Below, piece by piece: positions 42,915 to 52,606 of a stretch of DNA of 57,838 nucleotides (positions are counted from its first letter, which is position 1; each line of letters opens with the position of its first letter). Both the position numbers and the translations under genes were made by a program. The notes below the pieces were generated by a model. It was not told the origin of the DNA, made no database searches, and saw only the letters and a list, made by a program, of their open reading frames with translations. The stretch comes from UBA4722 sp041690995 (lineage in GTDB: Bacteria; Pseudomonadota; Gammaproteobacteria; DSM-16500), in the NCBI GenBank assembly GCA_041690995.1, contig JBEPVM010000005.1, forward strand, positions 1-57,838, given 5' to 3'.

Positions 42915-44282
42915 ATGGCATTAACCAGAATTGGATTATGGATTGTTTTTCTTTTAGTGAATATGTTGACACATTGTTTTGCTGCTGATGCGTCTGGTCA
43001 CACGAATGCAGCACCTGGCATGTTAAAAAGAGTTATCCCTGCTGTGGTTAATATTAAGGCTCGCATTAAGATTCTCGATTTTGATACTTTCCTGCGACTA
43101 CAGAAAGAAAAACAGATTCAAGGTACGATGGATGGGCAAATGCCAGACAGCGTTGTTTCAACAGCATCAGGGGTGATTGTTGATTCAAAAAAAGGTTATA
43201 TACTCACGAATGCACATGCTGTACGTGATGCGTCACAAGTAGCAGTGACGCTCCATGATGGGCGGCATTATAATGCAAAAATCATTGGGGTTGATACTTC
43301 TTCTGACATTGCACTTTTACAAATTCAAGCCAAAAATCTGGCTGCGATTACATTAGGTAATTCCAATATACTCGAAGTCGGTGATTCTGTTTTTGCAATT
43401 GGCAATCCTTTTGGGATAGGCCAAACGGTCACATCAGGCATTATTAGTGGCTTAAAACGCAGTTCTTTAGGAATCGAATCTTTAGAAAACTTTATTCAGA
43501 CCGATGCGTCTATTAACCCGGGTAATTCAGGTGGCGCACTTTTAAATGCGGCAGGTGAACTCATCGGTATTAATACGGCGATTGTGCTTTCTGCTGAACA
43601 TGGCAACACAGGCATTGGGTTAGCCATCCCTTCGAATATGGCAAAAAGTGTTATGCAGCAATTAATTGAATTCGGGAATGTTAAACGAGGTTCTTTGGGT
43701 GTTGGCGTGCAAGATATTACGCCTGACCTGGCTACCGCTTTTAACTTAACCGTATCAAAAGGGGCTGTGATCACCAAAGTTCTACCTCTGTCACCTGCGG
43801 AAAAAGCAGGTTTAGCTATTGGTGACGTTATTATTTCTATTAATAATGATGAAATCAAAAATGCGAATGATGTTGTGAATGATATTAGTTTTTTACGTAT
43901 TGGCGCAAAAGCGAATATTACTGTTTTAAGAGATAATAAAGTAGTGACTGTCAGCTCAGTAATATTGGACCCTGTTAAAAGCCGAGAAGCAAGCGTCAAA
44001 ATGAATCCTTTCCTGTATGGTGTTAGTTTGCAGGATATACCGCCTAGCGAAGATTTAGGCATGGATGTCAAAGGCATACGGGTACTCTCTGTTGCGGAAG
44101 ACAGCAATGCATGGCAAGCGGATTTGCATCCAGGTGATATTATTATTTCTGTTAATCAGAAAAAAACAGAGAATATCGTTGAGCTTAATAAAATTATTGC
44201 GGCTAATAAACAACCTCGATTGTTGTTGAATGTATTGCGCGGTGCAGGGGCGGTGTTTTTGGTGATTAATTCAGAGCCTTGA
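42915..44282 (+). CDS. degQ: Periplasmic serine protease of the DegP/DegQ family
   Basis: A 455-aa HtrA-type protease and chaperone. The signal peptide is cleaved near CFA. The catalytic triad is His101 (TNAHAV), Asp131 (SDIALL) and Ser205 (GNSGGA). Two PDZ domains follow: the first from about 255 (GSLGVGVQDITPDLA, SPAEKAGLAIGDVI), the second from about 355 (YGVSLQDIPPSEDLGM, AWQADLHPGDIII). It starts 24 bases after pgeF and may be co-transcribed. DegP versus DegQ versus MucD cannot be decided; degQ is used as the closest short form. Confidence 0.9.
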   Translation: MALTRIGLWIVFLLVNMLTHCFAADASGHTNAAPGMLKRVIPAVVNIKARIKILDFDTFLRLQKEKQIQGTMDGQMPDSVVSTASGVIVDSKKGYILTNAHAVRDASQVAVTLHDGRHYNAKIIGVDTSSDIALLQIQAKNLAAITLGNSNILEVGDSVFAIGNPFGIGQTVTSGIISGLKRSSLGIESLENFIQTDASINPGNSGGALLNAAGELIGINTAIVLSAEHGNTGIGLAIPSNMAKSVMQQLIEFGNVKRGSLGVGVQDITPDLATAFNLTVSKGAVITKVLPLSPAEKAGLAIGDVIISINNDEIKNANDVVNDISFLRIGAKANITVLRDNKVVTVSSVILDPVKSREASVKMNPFLYGVSLQDIPPSEDLGMDVKGIRVLSVAEDSNAWQADLHPGDIIISVNQKKTENIVELNKIIAANKQPRLLLNVLRGAGAVFLVINSEP

Positions 44283-44308
44283 CAGCCTCTTTTTGATTAA
44301 CAAATGTA

Positions 44309-44350
44309 AGGTGGATTAGACGCGCTTTTTGTGTTGTGATCCACTCTACC
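44309..44350. repeat. GGTGGATTA palindromic repeat, copy 2
   Basis: AGGTGGATTAGACGCGC ... GATCCACTCTACC forms an imperfect inverted repeat 27 bases after the protease stop and shares GGTGGATTA and CCACTCTAC-like ends with the copy at 36968. Possible terminator of pgeF-degQ. Confidence 0.5.
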
Positions 44351-44492
44351 CCATTGAATTAACTTTAATTTCGTACCAGCGACAAATTATATTATTTCTC
44401 AATGAATTTATTTAAATGTATGCCAGTAAAATATTTGTCCATCCTTGTCATTCTTGATATAATCCAGAAAATTTTACTAAAGAGTTGTGTAT

Positions 44493-47400
44493 ATGCTGCA
44501 TAAAGAAGTAATAAATGTTGACTCGTTACGCGTTCGGGTAACTCGAAAAAGTGCTGAAGAAACCAGCGAAGCCAGCATTATTACTAATGTTGAAGTACTG
44601 ATCGCATGCACGAAACGAGAAGAATTCTTAACCTATTTTACGCAAAAAAATATTACCTTACAAACAGAGTGTTACACAGGGTTATTAAAAAGAGGGTTAG
44701 CGAGTTATTTTTATCATAAAAAATTTAATGACCAACATGCTGACACCGATATTGGGGAAGCAATAGAAAATTTTTTAAAGCAAAAAATACAAGCTTGCTT
44801 ACGACCCTGCGCTAAATTAGAAAGATTAGTCAACAATCTTCCGCCAGGCGATTCTTTTAAACGTTTAAGGCATTTAAAAAAGGAAGTGAATGATTGTAAA
44901 GATTCTTTACTGTCTATTTTCGAATTACAGAATGATCCTTATGATTCAGAACTACTGATAAAGCTTAGAAAAAAACTAGAAGCTAATTTCGATCAATTTA
45001 GTGCTCAAATTGAAGTATTAGAAAATAGTACGCCTACTGCGGAAGAATTGCAGCAGTTATTTTGTAGCCAAGATGGTGCTATTAATGGTTCGACTTCTAT
45101 TAAATCATTAGGTTCTTTTTTATCAACACAGCTACATTTAATGGCTGCTTATGGCATTGATGAGATTTATCATTTAACTAATAATAGACTTCGGCAAGCC
45201 TTCGTGATGCATCCTGGAATAAAAGCATTATCCGATGCTAAAGCTGCTTTAGAACTACGAGCCTTATCTGCAAAAGGTGCAAGGGAAGAAAACAGCCAAA
45301 CACCTGTTCCTGGCGAATTACTTGATTTAATAGATCCAAAAGAATTACCTGAGGAAAAAGAAGATAAAGAAAAATGGCTATCTCTGATGCCATATATTAA
45401 CCAACTTCAAGACATCGAAGAAATCAATAAGATGCTTTTTTTATTATCCTCTAAACCTGATGATGAATTTGAAAACGCTCCTTTTAACTGGAGAGGGTCT
45501 GCGTGGCTTATGATAAGCAGTGCCTTCGAAGTTATTTTTTCAATTATTCATATCATGGCATCTTTTATTTCATTCACATTAGAAATTGGTTGTTGGGTCA
45601 TCAATACTGTATCAGGCAGTAACCTAGGGATGAAAAGGTTTGATCATTGGGTGACATGGGCGCATGCAAGAATATCATTTGTTGTCACATGCAAAAATGA
45701 ATTAAGAGAAAGTTATACGCAACATTATTTAAAAAATGGCAAATTTTTAAATTTATTATGGAGAAATAAAGCAGATACTTCTTCTTTATCAGTTGATTCG
45801 GAAAGTGAACAGATCAGGATGGATACTGATAATATACTGAACGCTCTTTTATCAGAATATTCTGGGCATAGAGTCGCTGCTATTTTTGGCAATCGGATAA
45901 AAGAAATAGGGAAAGCATTTTATAATATAGGTACGGACTTTAAGTTTCTTTTGTTTGTCCGCTCAACGCGAGAAAAACGTAAGAAAGTATTTGACGATAA
46001 AAAACGTGCAATACTAAAAGATAAGAAGACGCTGTCTGATAAGCTTAATACTTTATTAAATAGAAGAACACTAGCCTCAGCAAACAGGAGAGAAGAAAAA
46101 GAAATAAGAGAAGAAAAAACTGAAGAGTACGGATTATGGAATCCAGGCGTTCCTTGGGTACCCAACCAATTTTCCTCTATTTTAGACGTTCCTGGTGAGA
46201 TATTAAGTGGCGTAGCTGATCAATTTATTGAAAAAATGTTTAGACACAACCCAGGCTCTTCTACGCTGAGCTTTCTATTATCAATGGCTTCTTTTGGTGT
46301 TTTAATGGCACCCATCACTAGTGAACATGCGAAAATAGCATGGATGGGATCGTTTGCAGACTTACTCAGCAAGCATTTTACTGGCAAAGCAGTTTCTGAA
46401 GGATCGCTTACAAAACTTCTTTCTGTCTTTTTACAATGGAAAATATTGGTATTAACAACAGAAATTGGAACAGAACTATCTCACGGCAATTTTGAATTTT
46501 TACGTGCTATCTTCAAGAATTTAGATCAAACAGCGCTTATTTTAGTTGCTTTAACATCTTTAGGAAGTTCTTTAGAAGTCTTTGAGTACTACCCTCTTCC
46601 AACAGATTTTCATCCTCATTTAGTTGATCCAAGTACCCATCCTTGGCTTAATCAATATATACAAACATCAGTAGATGTTTGTACATTCATTCCACATTTA
46701 ATCAATACACTTGGCGAAGAGGCAGCTTCGTGTAGCCAGGGTACTATTCCTCTCCGGTATTTAGAGGAGTTAATATTAGGGGTTAAGGTTGCGCTTATAG
46801 CTGAATCAGCATTAGCAAGTCCTAAACGATCAAAGATGTTAGATATCGCAAAAGTAACTGATGCGTTAAATACTAATTTATCAGCGTTCCATGAAGAATT
46901 AAAACGGATGAAGGAAAAAGGAAAACAAGCAATAGCTATTACTGAATTACTTGCTCTGCAGCAAATTCATAAACCACGCGATCCCGCAGCTCAAGCAGAA
47001 TATGAAAATTTAATTAATCTCCTGGTACTTGGCCTCCATCAAGAAAATCTTCAAAAACGCTTAGCAAGTCTTTCTGACAGGGTTCATCCAATAGCTACGC
47101 AAAGATCATTGCCATTATCTGAATATAAATCTGACATAGAGACAGCGAGTCAAAAATTAAAGGCCACACTGAACTTAGTTAATGAGATGGAATGCTTTGG
47201 AAGCAGTGGTTTCAAAGATAAAGAAGATGGTTGGTATTTTTCAGATTATCTTAGCGATCGCTTTGATGAATATATCAGTGAATTGGATAAATTAGGCAGA
47301 CCAACGCAAGAAGAACATTATTTAAAAAAACGTTACTTAGCGAGTTTTGATAATAAATATTGCGATAACAGTGTTATTGGCATTATAAAATTTTTTAGTA

Positions 47401-48128
47401 TTGTTCCATTTTATCCAGTCACTATACTTTGGCGTGGGATTAAATATGCTTGCTCAGGCTCTCCCAGTATTAAAAATGGAGTTATCAAAAGTTTTAGTAA
47501 AGACATGGCTATGCTTATTCAGCTTCCAATTGATTTACTGCGACCAATACGCGCTTTAGCCCGCGCTATCAGCTATACACTGCGCCTTGTGCTTGGAACA
47601 GCAGCTATTACCTTCGCTTCTCCTGCGTTACTAGTTTTATGGTGGGGCGGGATCAGTAGTGGTGCAGATGTGAGAGAAATTATTAATGGAATTTTGGATT
47701 ATACAACAGTGATTAAATTCCATCGGTTCAATGGAACGCGTTGGCTAAGAGCGATCTATGCGAAACTTTCTCTTAACTGTAATGACAGCCAAGAAAAAGA
47801 TTATTTGAATTTTTGGGAAGAGGCTGTATTTAAAAAATTAGACGCAAACGAGAAATTACCAGTCAGAGAAAATTCTACTCAGCTAATTGAAGAGATTTTA
47901 TCAGCACAGCCTAAAAAATATTGTTTGCCCAGAAGAGTTTTGGTATCTACTTCTGAAGCTCAACGAGCATATTCAGTGTATCATAGTAGCCATTTATCTG
48001 AGGCAGAGAAAATAACTAAACTGCATACTATTTTTAAAATATCTGTTAAGAGCGAGGAACCAACAACAAGACAATATGCAAAAGCAGATGCTGCTATAAC
48101 AAGCCCATTATTGCCATGCTATCATTGA
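44493..48128 (+). CDS. Very large unrecognised membrane-associated protein
   Basis: A 1211-aa protein with no domain I recognise. Helical, charged segments (1-330) are followed by a hydrophobic stretch at about 336-375 (FEVIFSIIHIMASFISFTLE), a Lys/Arg/Glu coiled-coil segment (about 480-545), hydrophobic helices near 590-608 (STLSFLLSMASFGVLMAP) and 680-695, another long helical part, and two more near 961-985 and 1035-1053 (AAITFASPALLVLWWGG). No signal peptide. Size, lack of homology and mixed helical/hydrophobic build are typical of Legionellales effectors, but this is inference. ATG 44493 has AGAG eight bases upstream. Base composition is like its neighbours. Confidence 0.75.
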   Translation: MLHKEVINVDSLRVRVTRKSAEETSEASIITNVEVLIACTKREEFLTYFTQKNITLQTECYTGLLKRGLASYFYHKKFNDQHADTDIGEAIENFLKQKIQACLRPCAKLERLVNNLPPGDSFKRLRHLKKEVNDCKDSLLSIFELQNDPYDSELLIKLRKKLEANFDQFSAQIEVLENSTPTAEELQQLFCSQDGAINGSTSIKSLGSFLSTQLHLMAAYGIDEIYHLTNNRLRQAFVMHPGIKALSDAKAALELRALSAKGAREENSQTPVPGELLDLIDPKELPEEKEDKEKWLSLMPYINQLQDIEEINKMLFLLSSKPDDEFENAPFNWRGSAWLMISSAFEVIFSIIHIMASFISFTLEIGCWVINTVSGSNLGMKRFDHWVTWAHARISFVVTCKNELRESYTQHYLKNGKFLNLLWRNKADTSSLSVDSESEQIRMDTDNILNALLSEYSGHRVAAIFGNRIKEIGKAFYNIGTDFKFLLFVRSTREKRKKVFDDKKRAILKDKKTLSDKLNTLLNRRTLASANRREEKEIREEKTEEYGLWNPGVPWVPNQFSSILDVPGEILSGVADQFIEKMFRHNPGSSTLSFLLSMASFGVLMAPITSEHAKIAWMGSFADLLSKHFTGKAVSEGSLTKLLSVFLQWKILVLTTEIGTELSHGNFEFLRAIFKNLDQTALILVALTSLGSSLEVFEYYPLPTDFHPHLVDPSTHPWLNQYIQTSVDVCTFIPHLINTLGEEAASCSQGTIPLRYLEELILGVKVALIAESALASPKRSKMLDIAKVTDALNTNLSAFHEELKRMKEKGKQAIAITELLALQQIHKPRDPAAQAEYENLINLLVLGLHQENLQKRLASLSDRVHPIATQRSLPLSEYKSDIETASQKLKATLNLVNEMECFGSSGFKDKEDGWYFSDYLSDRFDEYISELDKLGRPTQEEHYLKKRYLASFDNKYCDNSVIGIIKFFSIVPFYPVTILWRGIKYACSGSPSIKNGVIKSFSKDMAMLIQLPIDLLRPIRALARAISYTLRLVLGTAAITFASPALLVLWWGGISSGADVREIINGILDYTTVIKFHRFNGTRWLRAIYAKLSLNCNDSQEKDYLNFWEEAVFKKLDANEKLPVRENSTQLIEEILSAQPKKYCLPRRVLVSTSEAQRAYSVYHSSHLSEAEKITKLHTIFKISVKSEEPTTRQYAKADAAITSPLLPCYH

Positions 48129-48137
48129 TCTTTTAAT

Positions 48138-49197
48138 TTATATCTCATCAATCTTCAACATCATCTGGATATTTTTTGCTATTTCTTGATGTATCAATGT
48201 TGTAGGATGCTTAATATCATAAAACAAATATCCTTTACAGGCTGGAAGCGCATGCGCTGCTTTGCAATTATTTTCGGTATTTATAAGGTTAAAATCAGAT
48301 GGATGTTGCAGCATATTTTTAAATAATTCGTTCATATCAATCACAGCATTTTTATGCGTTAATCTTTGACGTAATAATACATTATAATCTTCCGTCATTG
48401 AGTGAATGCTACGAATAAATAAATACTGCAAGGGTTGATGCATAGCTTTAGCAGCCGTAACAACACCGGATGTTTTTGATAAATCAGGCATATTTAATAT
48501 ATAAATTTTATTTTCTTTGACACCTGCTGTTATTAATTTTTCTCTCGCAAGGATGATATTATTCACCGCACGTGTAGCAAGTGTTCTGACTGTTGGCGGG
48601 TATAACAATGCCTGCATTTTTCCAAGAAAATTTTCGGTAATAGATTGATAGCCGTAGAATAAGTCATTCCCACCCGCCCAGATAAAAAACACTGTTTTAG
48701 GATTTGGTTTAGCATAGCCCTGTTTTTTGAGGGAAAATAGATACAAATCAACTTGCTTTAATACGCCTGGCACGCATGCATAGCCTTTTTCCCTGAATAA
48801 GCCCTGGGTCAGTACATTTTTTATTAACAGGTGGGACAGGTGTATCATGAGGATAATCTGCATTGAGATAATCATCACTCGTGTCAGCACTGGCATACGC
48901 ATAGTCAACACTCTCTGTGTAAGGATTATTTTTCTGACTCATTTTATTTGAAGCATAGATTACTTTATTATAATTTTTTAATAAGTAATTAACCCATACA
49001 TAAGCATGATGGTTGAAACCAGGATTAGTCAGAGGCGCACCTTTTCCATATATCCAATGATTATTTCCTACATCAGACAGACTATCTCCAAAAAAGATCG
49101 CATTATGAGTGATCTCACTTGCGATTGTTTTATTTACAAAAATACTCAGCGCTACTGATAATAAAATAACACTTATTTTTAAATAGTTTTCCTTCAT
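48138..49197 (-). pseudogene. GDSL lipase/acyltransferase (PlaA-like) split by a frameshift
   Basis: Two overlapping frames together give one GDSL hydrolase of about 352 aa. The N-terminal frame has a signal peptide and block I IFFGDSLSDVG with the catalytic Ser; the C-terminal frame has IWAGGNDLFYG (block III) and KHPTTLIHQEIA with the catalytic His (block V, YDIKHP). The reading shifts at the five-base T-run (A-run in sense) 48796-48800; four bases there would restore GKGYACVPGV between the halves. Legionella PlaA and PlaC belong to this family of secreted lysophospholipases/acyltransferases. It may be a real lesion, a phase-variable tract or a sequencing error. Confidence 0.8.
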
Positions 49198-49206
49198 ATT
49201 CCTTAC

Positions 49207-50493
49207 CTATCTATCATTCATTGAAATTCCACCGTGTGTTTCACGAATGAAGTAAATTAAAATAATAGCAATTAAAATGCCTATGGGCATCACGCTCAAT
49301 GCTGTTTGATAAGCAAAAACAGAATATACCCGAGTGCCATCAACTATAGTACCAGACCAGCCTAAATCTAATAACTTACCAATAACAGGTTGAAATAAAT
49401 TACCTCCTATCATAACGAACATATTCGTTAGCGCAATAGCAGTGCCTGCAATTTTAAAATGCGTCACTTCGCGACAAATCGCAAACACTAAAATCTGTGC
49501 GCTGGATAAAAAGCCAAAGATAAATAATAAAAAATAAACCATCACAAATGATAAATGAGGCGCATACAGTAATATGCAGACAACAATAAGCGCAGTCACA
49601 GAAGCGATTAAGAGAGGCATACAACGACGTTCCACAAAATCAGAGAACCAGCCCCAACATGGCCCGCCGATTGCCCAACCTAAGAAAATGATGGCACTGG
49701 CATCAGCTGCATACAGCTTAGAAAATCCATGCGCTTGTTCAAGATAAGGAATGGCCCATAATTCTGCAAACGCTGAGAGTGAAATATATAATAAAAATCC
49801 AATCATGCCATTAAACCAAATTTGCTTATTTTTTAAGGTGCGCCATAACCCACTTAACAACCAACGAAAATTGTGTTTCTCTGTATGGTAATGTGGATGT
49901 GTGGGTGATGGATTGACATCACGCACAACAAGCCAAATAGTCATTGCTAAAAAAACGCCCACTATAGCAGACGAATAGGTTGTTGTTTTCCAACCAATAT
50001 TATCTACTAAACTGCGTAATGAAATATCACCTAACATTGCGCCTATCATGCCTAAGCTGGTAATAATCCCTGAGATTAAAGCAAAACGATTGGGTGGCAA
50101 CCAGATAGTCGCTAATTTTAATGCCCCTACAAATGCAAAGGCTGAACCAAAACCCACAAAAAATCGTCCTAACTCTGCGATAGCTAAACTGCGGCTGCCC
50201 ACAAATAAATAAGTGCCCAATGCACAAAACATACAGGCCATTGCGAGTAAACGCCGAGGGCCATAACGATCCATCAATAATCCAACAATAATTTGCATAG
50301 GCACGTAAGCATGATAATAAAAAGCCGAAAGACTACCGACTTGTACACCCGTTAAGTCATACGCTTTCATTAATTCGTGCATCATGACGCTGGGAGAAAT
50401 ACGGAGGAAATATTCATAACAGTAATACAACGCGCCCAACCCGCAAATAAACCAAGGCATTAAAGCGTATCGTGTTTCATAATTTTTTTTCAT
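49207..50493 (-). CDS. Major facilitator superfamily transporter
   Basis: A 428-aa inner-membrane transporter with 12 predicted helices. The N-terminal pattern YYCYEYFLRISPSVM and the A motif region GLLMDRYGPRRLLAMACM identify an MFS permease; GWFSDFVERR is the second A-like motif between helices 8 and 9. Related transporters are abundant in Legionella and Coxiella (including the Pht family), but substrate cannot be inferred. AGGA lies six bases before the ATG. It is nine bases upstream of the lipase start, on the same strand, and may be co-transcribed. Confidence 0.88.
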   Translation of the reverse strand: MKKNYETRYALMPWFICGLGALYYCYEYFLRISPSVMMHELMKAYDLTGVQVGSLSAFYYHAYVPMQIIVGLLMDRYGPRRLLAMACMFCALGTYLFVGSRSLAIAELGRFFVGFGSAFAFVGALKLATIWLPPNRFALISGIITSLGMIGAMLGDISLRSLVDNIGWKTTTYSSAIVGVFLAMTIWLVVRDVNPSPTHPHYHTEKHNFRWLLSGLWRTLKNKQIWFNGMIGFLLYISLSAFAELWAIPYLEQAHGFSKLYAADASAIIFLGWAIGGPCWGWFSDFVERRCMPLLIASVTALIVVCILLYAPHLSFVMVYFLLFIFGFLSSAQILVFAICREVTHFKIAGTAIALTNMFVMIGGNLFQPVIGKLLDLGWSGTIVDGTRVYSVFAYQTALSVMPIGILIAIILIYFIRETHGGISMNDR

Positions 50494-50525
50494 AAAATAA
50501 TCCTAGTATGATGACTCACATTGTT

Positions 50526-50732
50526 AAGAATGTTCGTTTAACTGTGTCATTAATGCGTTACCACTGTGTCATTCCCGCGAAGGCGGGAACCCATTCTGAC
50601 CTGCAGCTAAACTGACCTTAGTAAAATAATTTCCATTGACTAAAACAGGTTTAGTGATACGCCAGAATGCGTTCCCGCCTTCGTGGGAATGACAAGCTTT
50701 CGCTGGAATAACACAGTTAAATGAACGCCCTC
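50526..50732. mobile_element. MITE-like element, copy 4 (about 207 bp)
   Basis: Between the MFS gene and malic enzyme. The left end AAGAATGTTCGTTTAACTG and right end CAGTTAAATGAACGCCCTC mirror each other with some decay. Both arms carry the CATTCCCGCGAAGGCGGGAA block, and the left arm has an extra 22-base segment. The right arm contains GGGAATGACAAGCTTTCGCTGG, like copies 3 and 6. Confidence 0.8.
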
Positions 50733-50736
50733 CTTC

Positions 50737-51984
50737 CTATTGTTTCACTCGTTCTCTATTCATCGCCACACCTGAGACAATGGCAGCTTTAGTCACTGCC
50801 GATGAAACATGCGACTTTAATCGTTTATCCAGCAACATTGGCAAAATATAGTCCTTGCCAAATTCAAGATGTGTCTTCTGATAAGCAGTCAACATTTCTT
50901 GTGGTACAGGTTCACGCGCCAATGCTTTTATTGCAAATACAGCAGCTAATTTCATTGCCTCGTTGATACAAGAGGCACGCGCATCCAACGCGCCACGAAA
51001 AATATAAGGAAAGCACAGCGCATTATTGACTTGATTAGGATAATCGCTTCGACCCGTTGCCATAATTAAATCTTGCCGAACTTGATGAGCTAATTCAGGC
51101 ATGATTTCAGGCACTGGGTTTGATAATGCAAATACAACGGGTTTATTAGCCATACTTTTTAACATATCTGCTGTCATAACATTCGGGCCTGAAAGACCAA
51201 TAAAAACATCCGCCTCTATCAGCGCGTCCGCTAAAGAACGTTTGGCTGTTTTAATAGCAAATACTTGCTTATATTCATTCAAGTCTTCTCTTTCTTGATG
51301 AATCACCCCCACTCTATCAACCATATATAAATTATCGTGGGACGCGCCAAGCTCAAGCAGCAATTTTGCAGTTGCAATTCCTGCCGCACCTACACCTGCA
51401 AAAACAATTTTCACATCACTTAAATTCTTTCCTTGTAAATCCAACGCGTTTAATAATCCCGCCGCAACAACAATTGCCGTTCCATGTTGGTCATCATGAA
51501 AAACAGGAATGTTTAATCGTTTACATAATGCGGCTTCAATTAAAAAACATTCAGGCGCTTTAATATCTTCTAAATTAATACCGCCAAATGTTGGCGAAAT
51601 GTGAACGACTGTTTCTATAAATGCTTGAACATCTTCACAATCCACTTCAATATCAAAAACATCAATATCTGCAAGACACTTAAATAGAACACCTTTACCT
51701 TCCATGACGGGCTTACTGGCTAACGCACCTAAATTACCTAACCCCAATATCGCTGTTCCATTGCTAATAACCGCAAGCAAATTGCCTTTACTCGTATAAC
51801 GATAAACTTGACTGGGATCATTCGCAATGGCTTTAACAGGCTCAGCGACACCTGGGGTATAACACAAGGCTAAATCTTCTTGGGTCTCAGTTGCTTTTAT
51901 TGGAATAACACCCAATTTCCCTGGCCTAGGAAACTCGTGATAATCTAAAGCAGCTTTTATTGGATCTTTTATCATATACCTCAT
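50737..51984 (-). CDS. NAD(P)-dependent malic enzyme (short form)
   Basis: Oxidative decarboxylation of malate to pyruvate. The 415-aa protein is the short catalytic form without the phosphotransacetylase domain of MaeB. Motifs: LALCYTPGVAEPVKAIA near 36-52, TSKGNLLAVISNGTAILGLG, the metal/NAD region FEINLEDIKAPECF-type block (here GGINLEDIKAPECF), VFHDDQHGTAIVVAAGLLNA and the Rossmann IVFAGVGAAGIATAKLLLEL. ATG codons at 51984 (AAGGG nearby) and 51975 (GAGG close) are both possible. The stop at 50737 directly abuts MITE copy 4. Confidence 0.92.
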   Translation of the reverse strand: MRYMIKDPIKAALDYHEFPRPGKLGVIPIKATETQEDLALCYTPGVAEPVKAIANDPSQVYRYTSKGNLLAVISNGTAILGLGNLGALASKPVMEGKGVLFKCLADIDVFDIEVDCEDVQAFIETVVHISPTFGGINLEDIKAPECFLIEAALCKRLNIPVFHDDQHGTAIVVAAGLLNALDLQGKNLSDVKIVFAGVGAAGIATAKLLLELGASHDNLYMVDRVGVIHQEREDLNEYKQVFAIKTAKRSLADALIEADVFIGLSGPNVMTADMLKSMANKPVVFALSNPVPEIMPELAHQVRQDLIMATGRSDYPNQVNNALCFPYIFRGALDARASCINEAMKLAAVFAIKALAREPVPQEMLTAYQKTHLEFGKDYILPMLLDKRLKSHVSSAVTKAAIVSGVAMNRERVKQ

Positions 51985-52009
51985 TTACCCTTAATTTTTA
52001 GCTACAAAA

Positions 52010-52219
52010 GCAGAGTCTGTCACCCCGCAAAATTATCGTCCTCAGTAATAGGGAGAATGAAAAGCTTGGCACGATAATTTGTGCGGGGTCTGGTCAGCAA
52101 CTATGGGTAGCACACAATTTTCTTGTAAAATTCGCACCAGACCCCGCACAAAAACGCGAATACATATCTGTGTTTTTGCGAAAGACGTGGCGCGTTTTTT
52201 GCGGGGCGACAGGCTTTGC
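52010..52219. repeat. Composite palindromic element, copy B of repeat family 2
   Basis: Three nested hairpins. An outer pair is GCAGAGTCTGTCACCCCGCA / TGCGGGGCGACAGGCTTTGC. A middle pair is CCCCGCAAAATTATCGT / ACGATAATTTGTGCGGGG. An inner pair is GTGCGGGGTCTGGT / ACCAGACCCCGCAC. The segment 52141-52215 is the reverse complement of the core at 16046-16130, about 75 bases with few changes, including TACATATCTGTG. It lies between malic enzyme and rpmE. Confidence 0.75.
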
Positions 52220-52268
52220 ATACTCTCTATCCTTGTTAATTGTGCTATCCATACAGTAACCATACGCT

Positions 52269-52523
52269 TTACTTTGATTGGCTCTGTTGCTCTGCCGATG
52301 TATTGGCAGCAGATGCTCCTTTGCGAGCATATTTTTTATTAAAACTATCAACTCGACCTGCCGTATCCACTATCTTTTGCTTGCCTGTATAAAAAGGATG
52401 GCATTTTGAGCAAACTTCGATCATTAAGGTTTCTTTGCTACTTGTAGAACACGTTTCAAACGTATTACCGCAGCTACAAGCCACTTTAATCTTTTTATAT
52501 TCTGGATGTATATCCTGTTTCAT
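52269..52523 (-). CDS. rpmE: 50S ribosomal protein L31 (zinc-binding type)
   Basis: An 84-aa L31 with the zinc ligands C16, C18, C38 and C41 (ACSCGN and EVCSKCHPF) and the family block MKQDIHPEYKKIKVACS. YTGKQKIVDTAGRVDSFNKK follows, then a Ser/Ala/Gln tail (SAEQQSQSK) that is longer than in E. coli L31 (70 aa). I start at 52523 because MKQDIHP is the conserved start. The C+ form suggests a zinc-independent paralogue may exist elsewhere under Zur control. A composite repeat follows. Confidence 0.95.
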   Translation of the reverse strand: MKQDIHPEYKKIKVACSCGNTFETCSTSSKETLMIEVCSKCHPFYTGKQKIVDTAGRVDSFNKKYARKGASAANTSAEQQSQSK

Positions 52524-52606
52524 AAACAATAAACCCCTTGTTAACCCACTATTTACAAGCCCAAACGGCAATATGGCGGCAATGATAGACTAACGTTGGC
52601 GATGAA

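Noticed and set aside
43496..44107. 203-codon minus-strand frame opposite the DegQ-like protease
   Set aside because: The + strand carries a complete protease with catalytic triad and PDZ domains; this frame is a shadow.
52079..52351. Open frames across the composite repeat near rpmE
   Set aside because: They are made by the palindromic repeat and run into the rpmE region; kept only as evidence that the repeat core has a conserved frame, not as genes.
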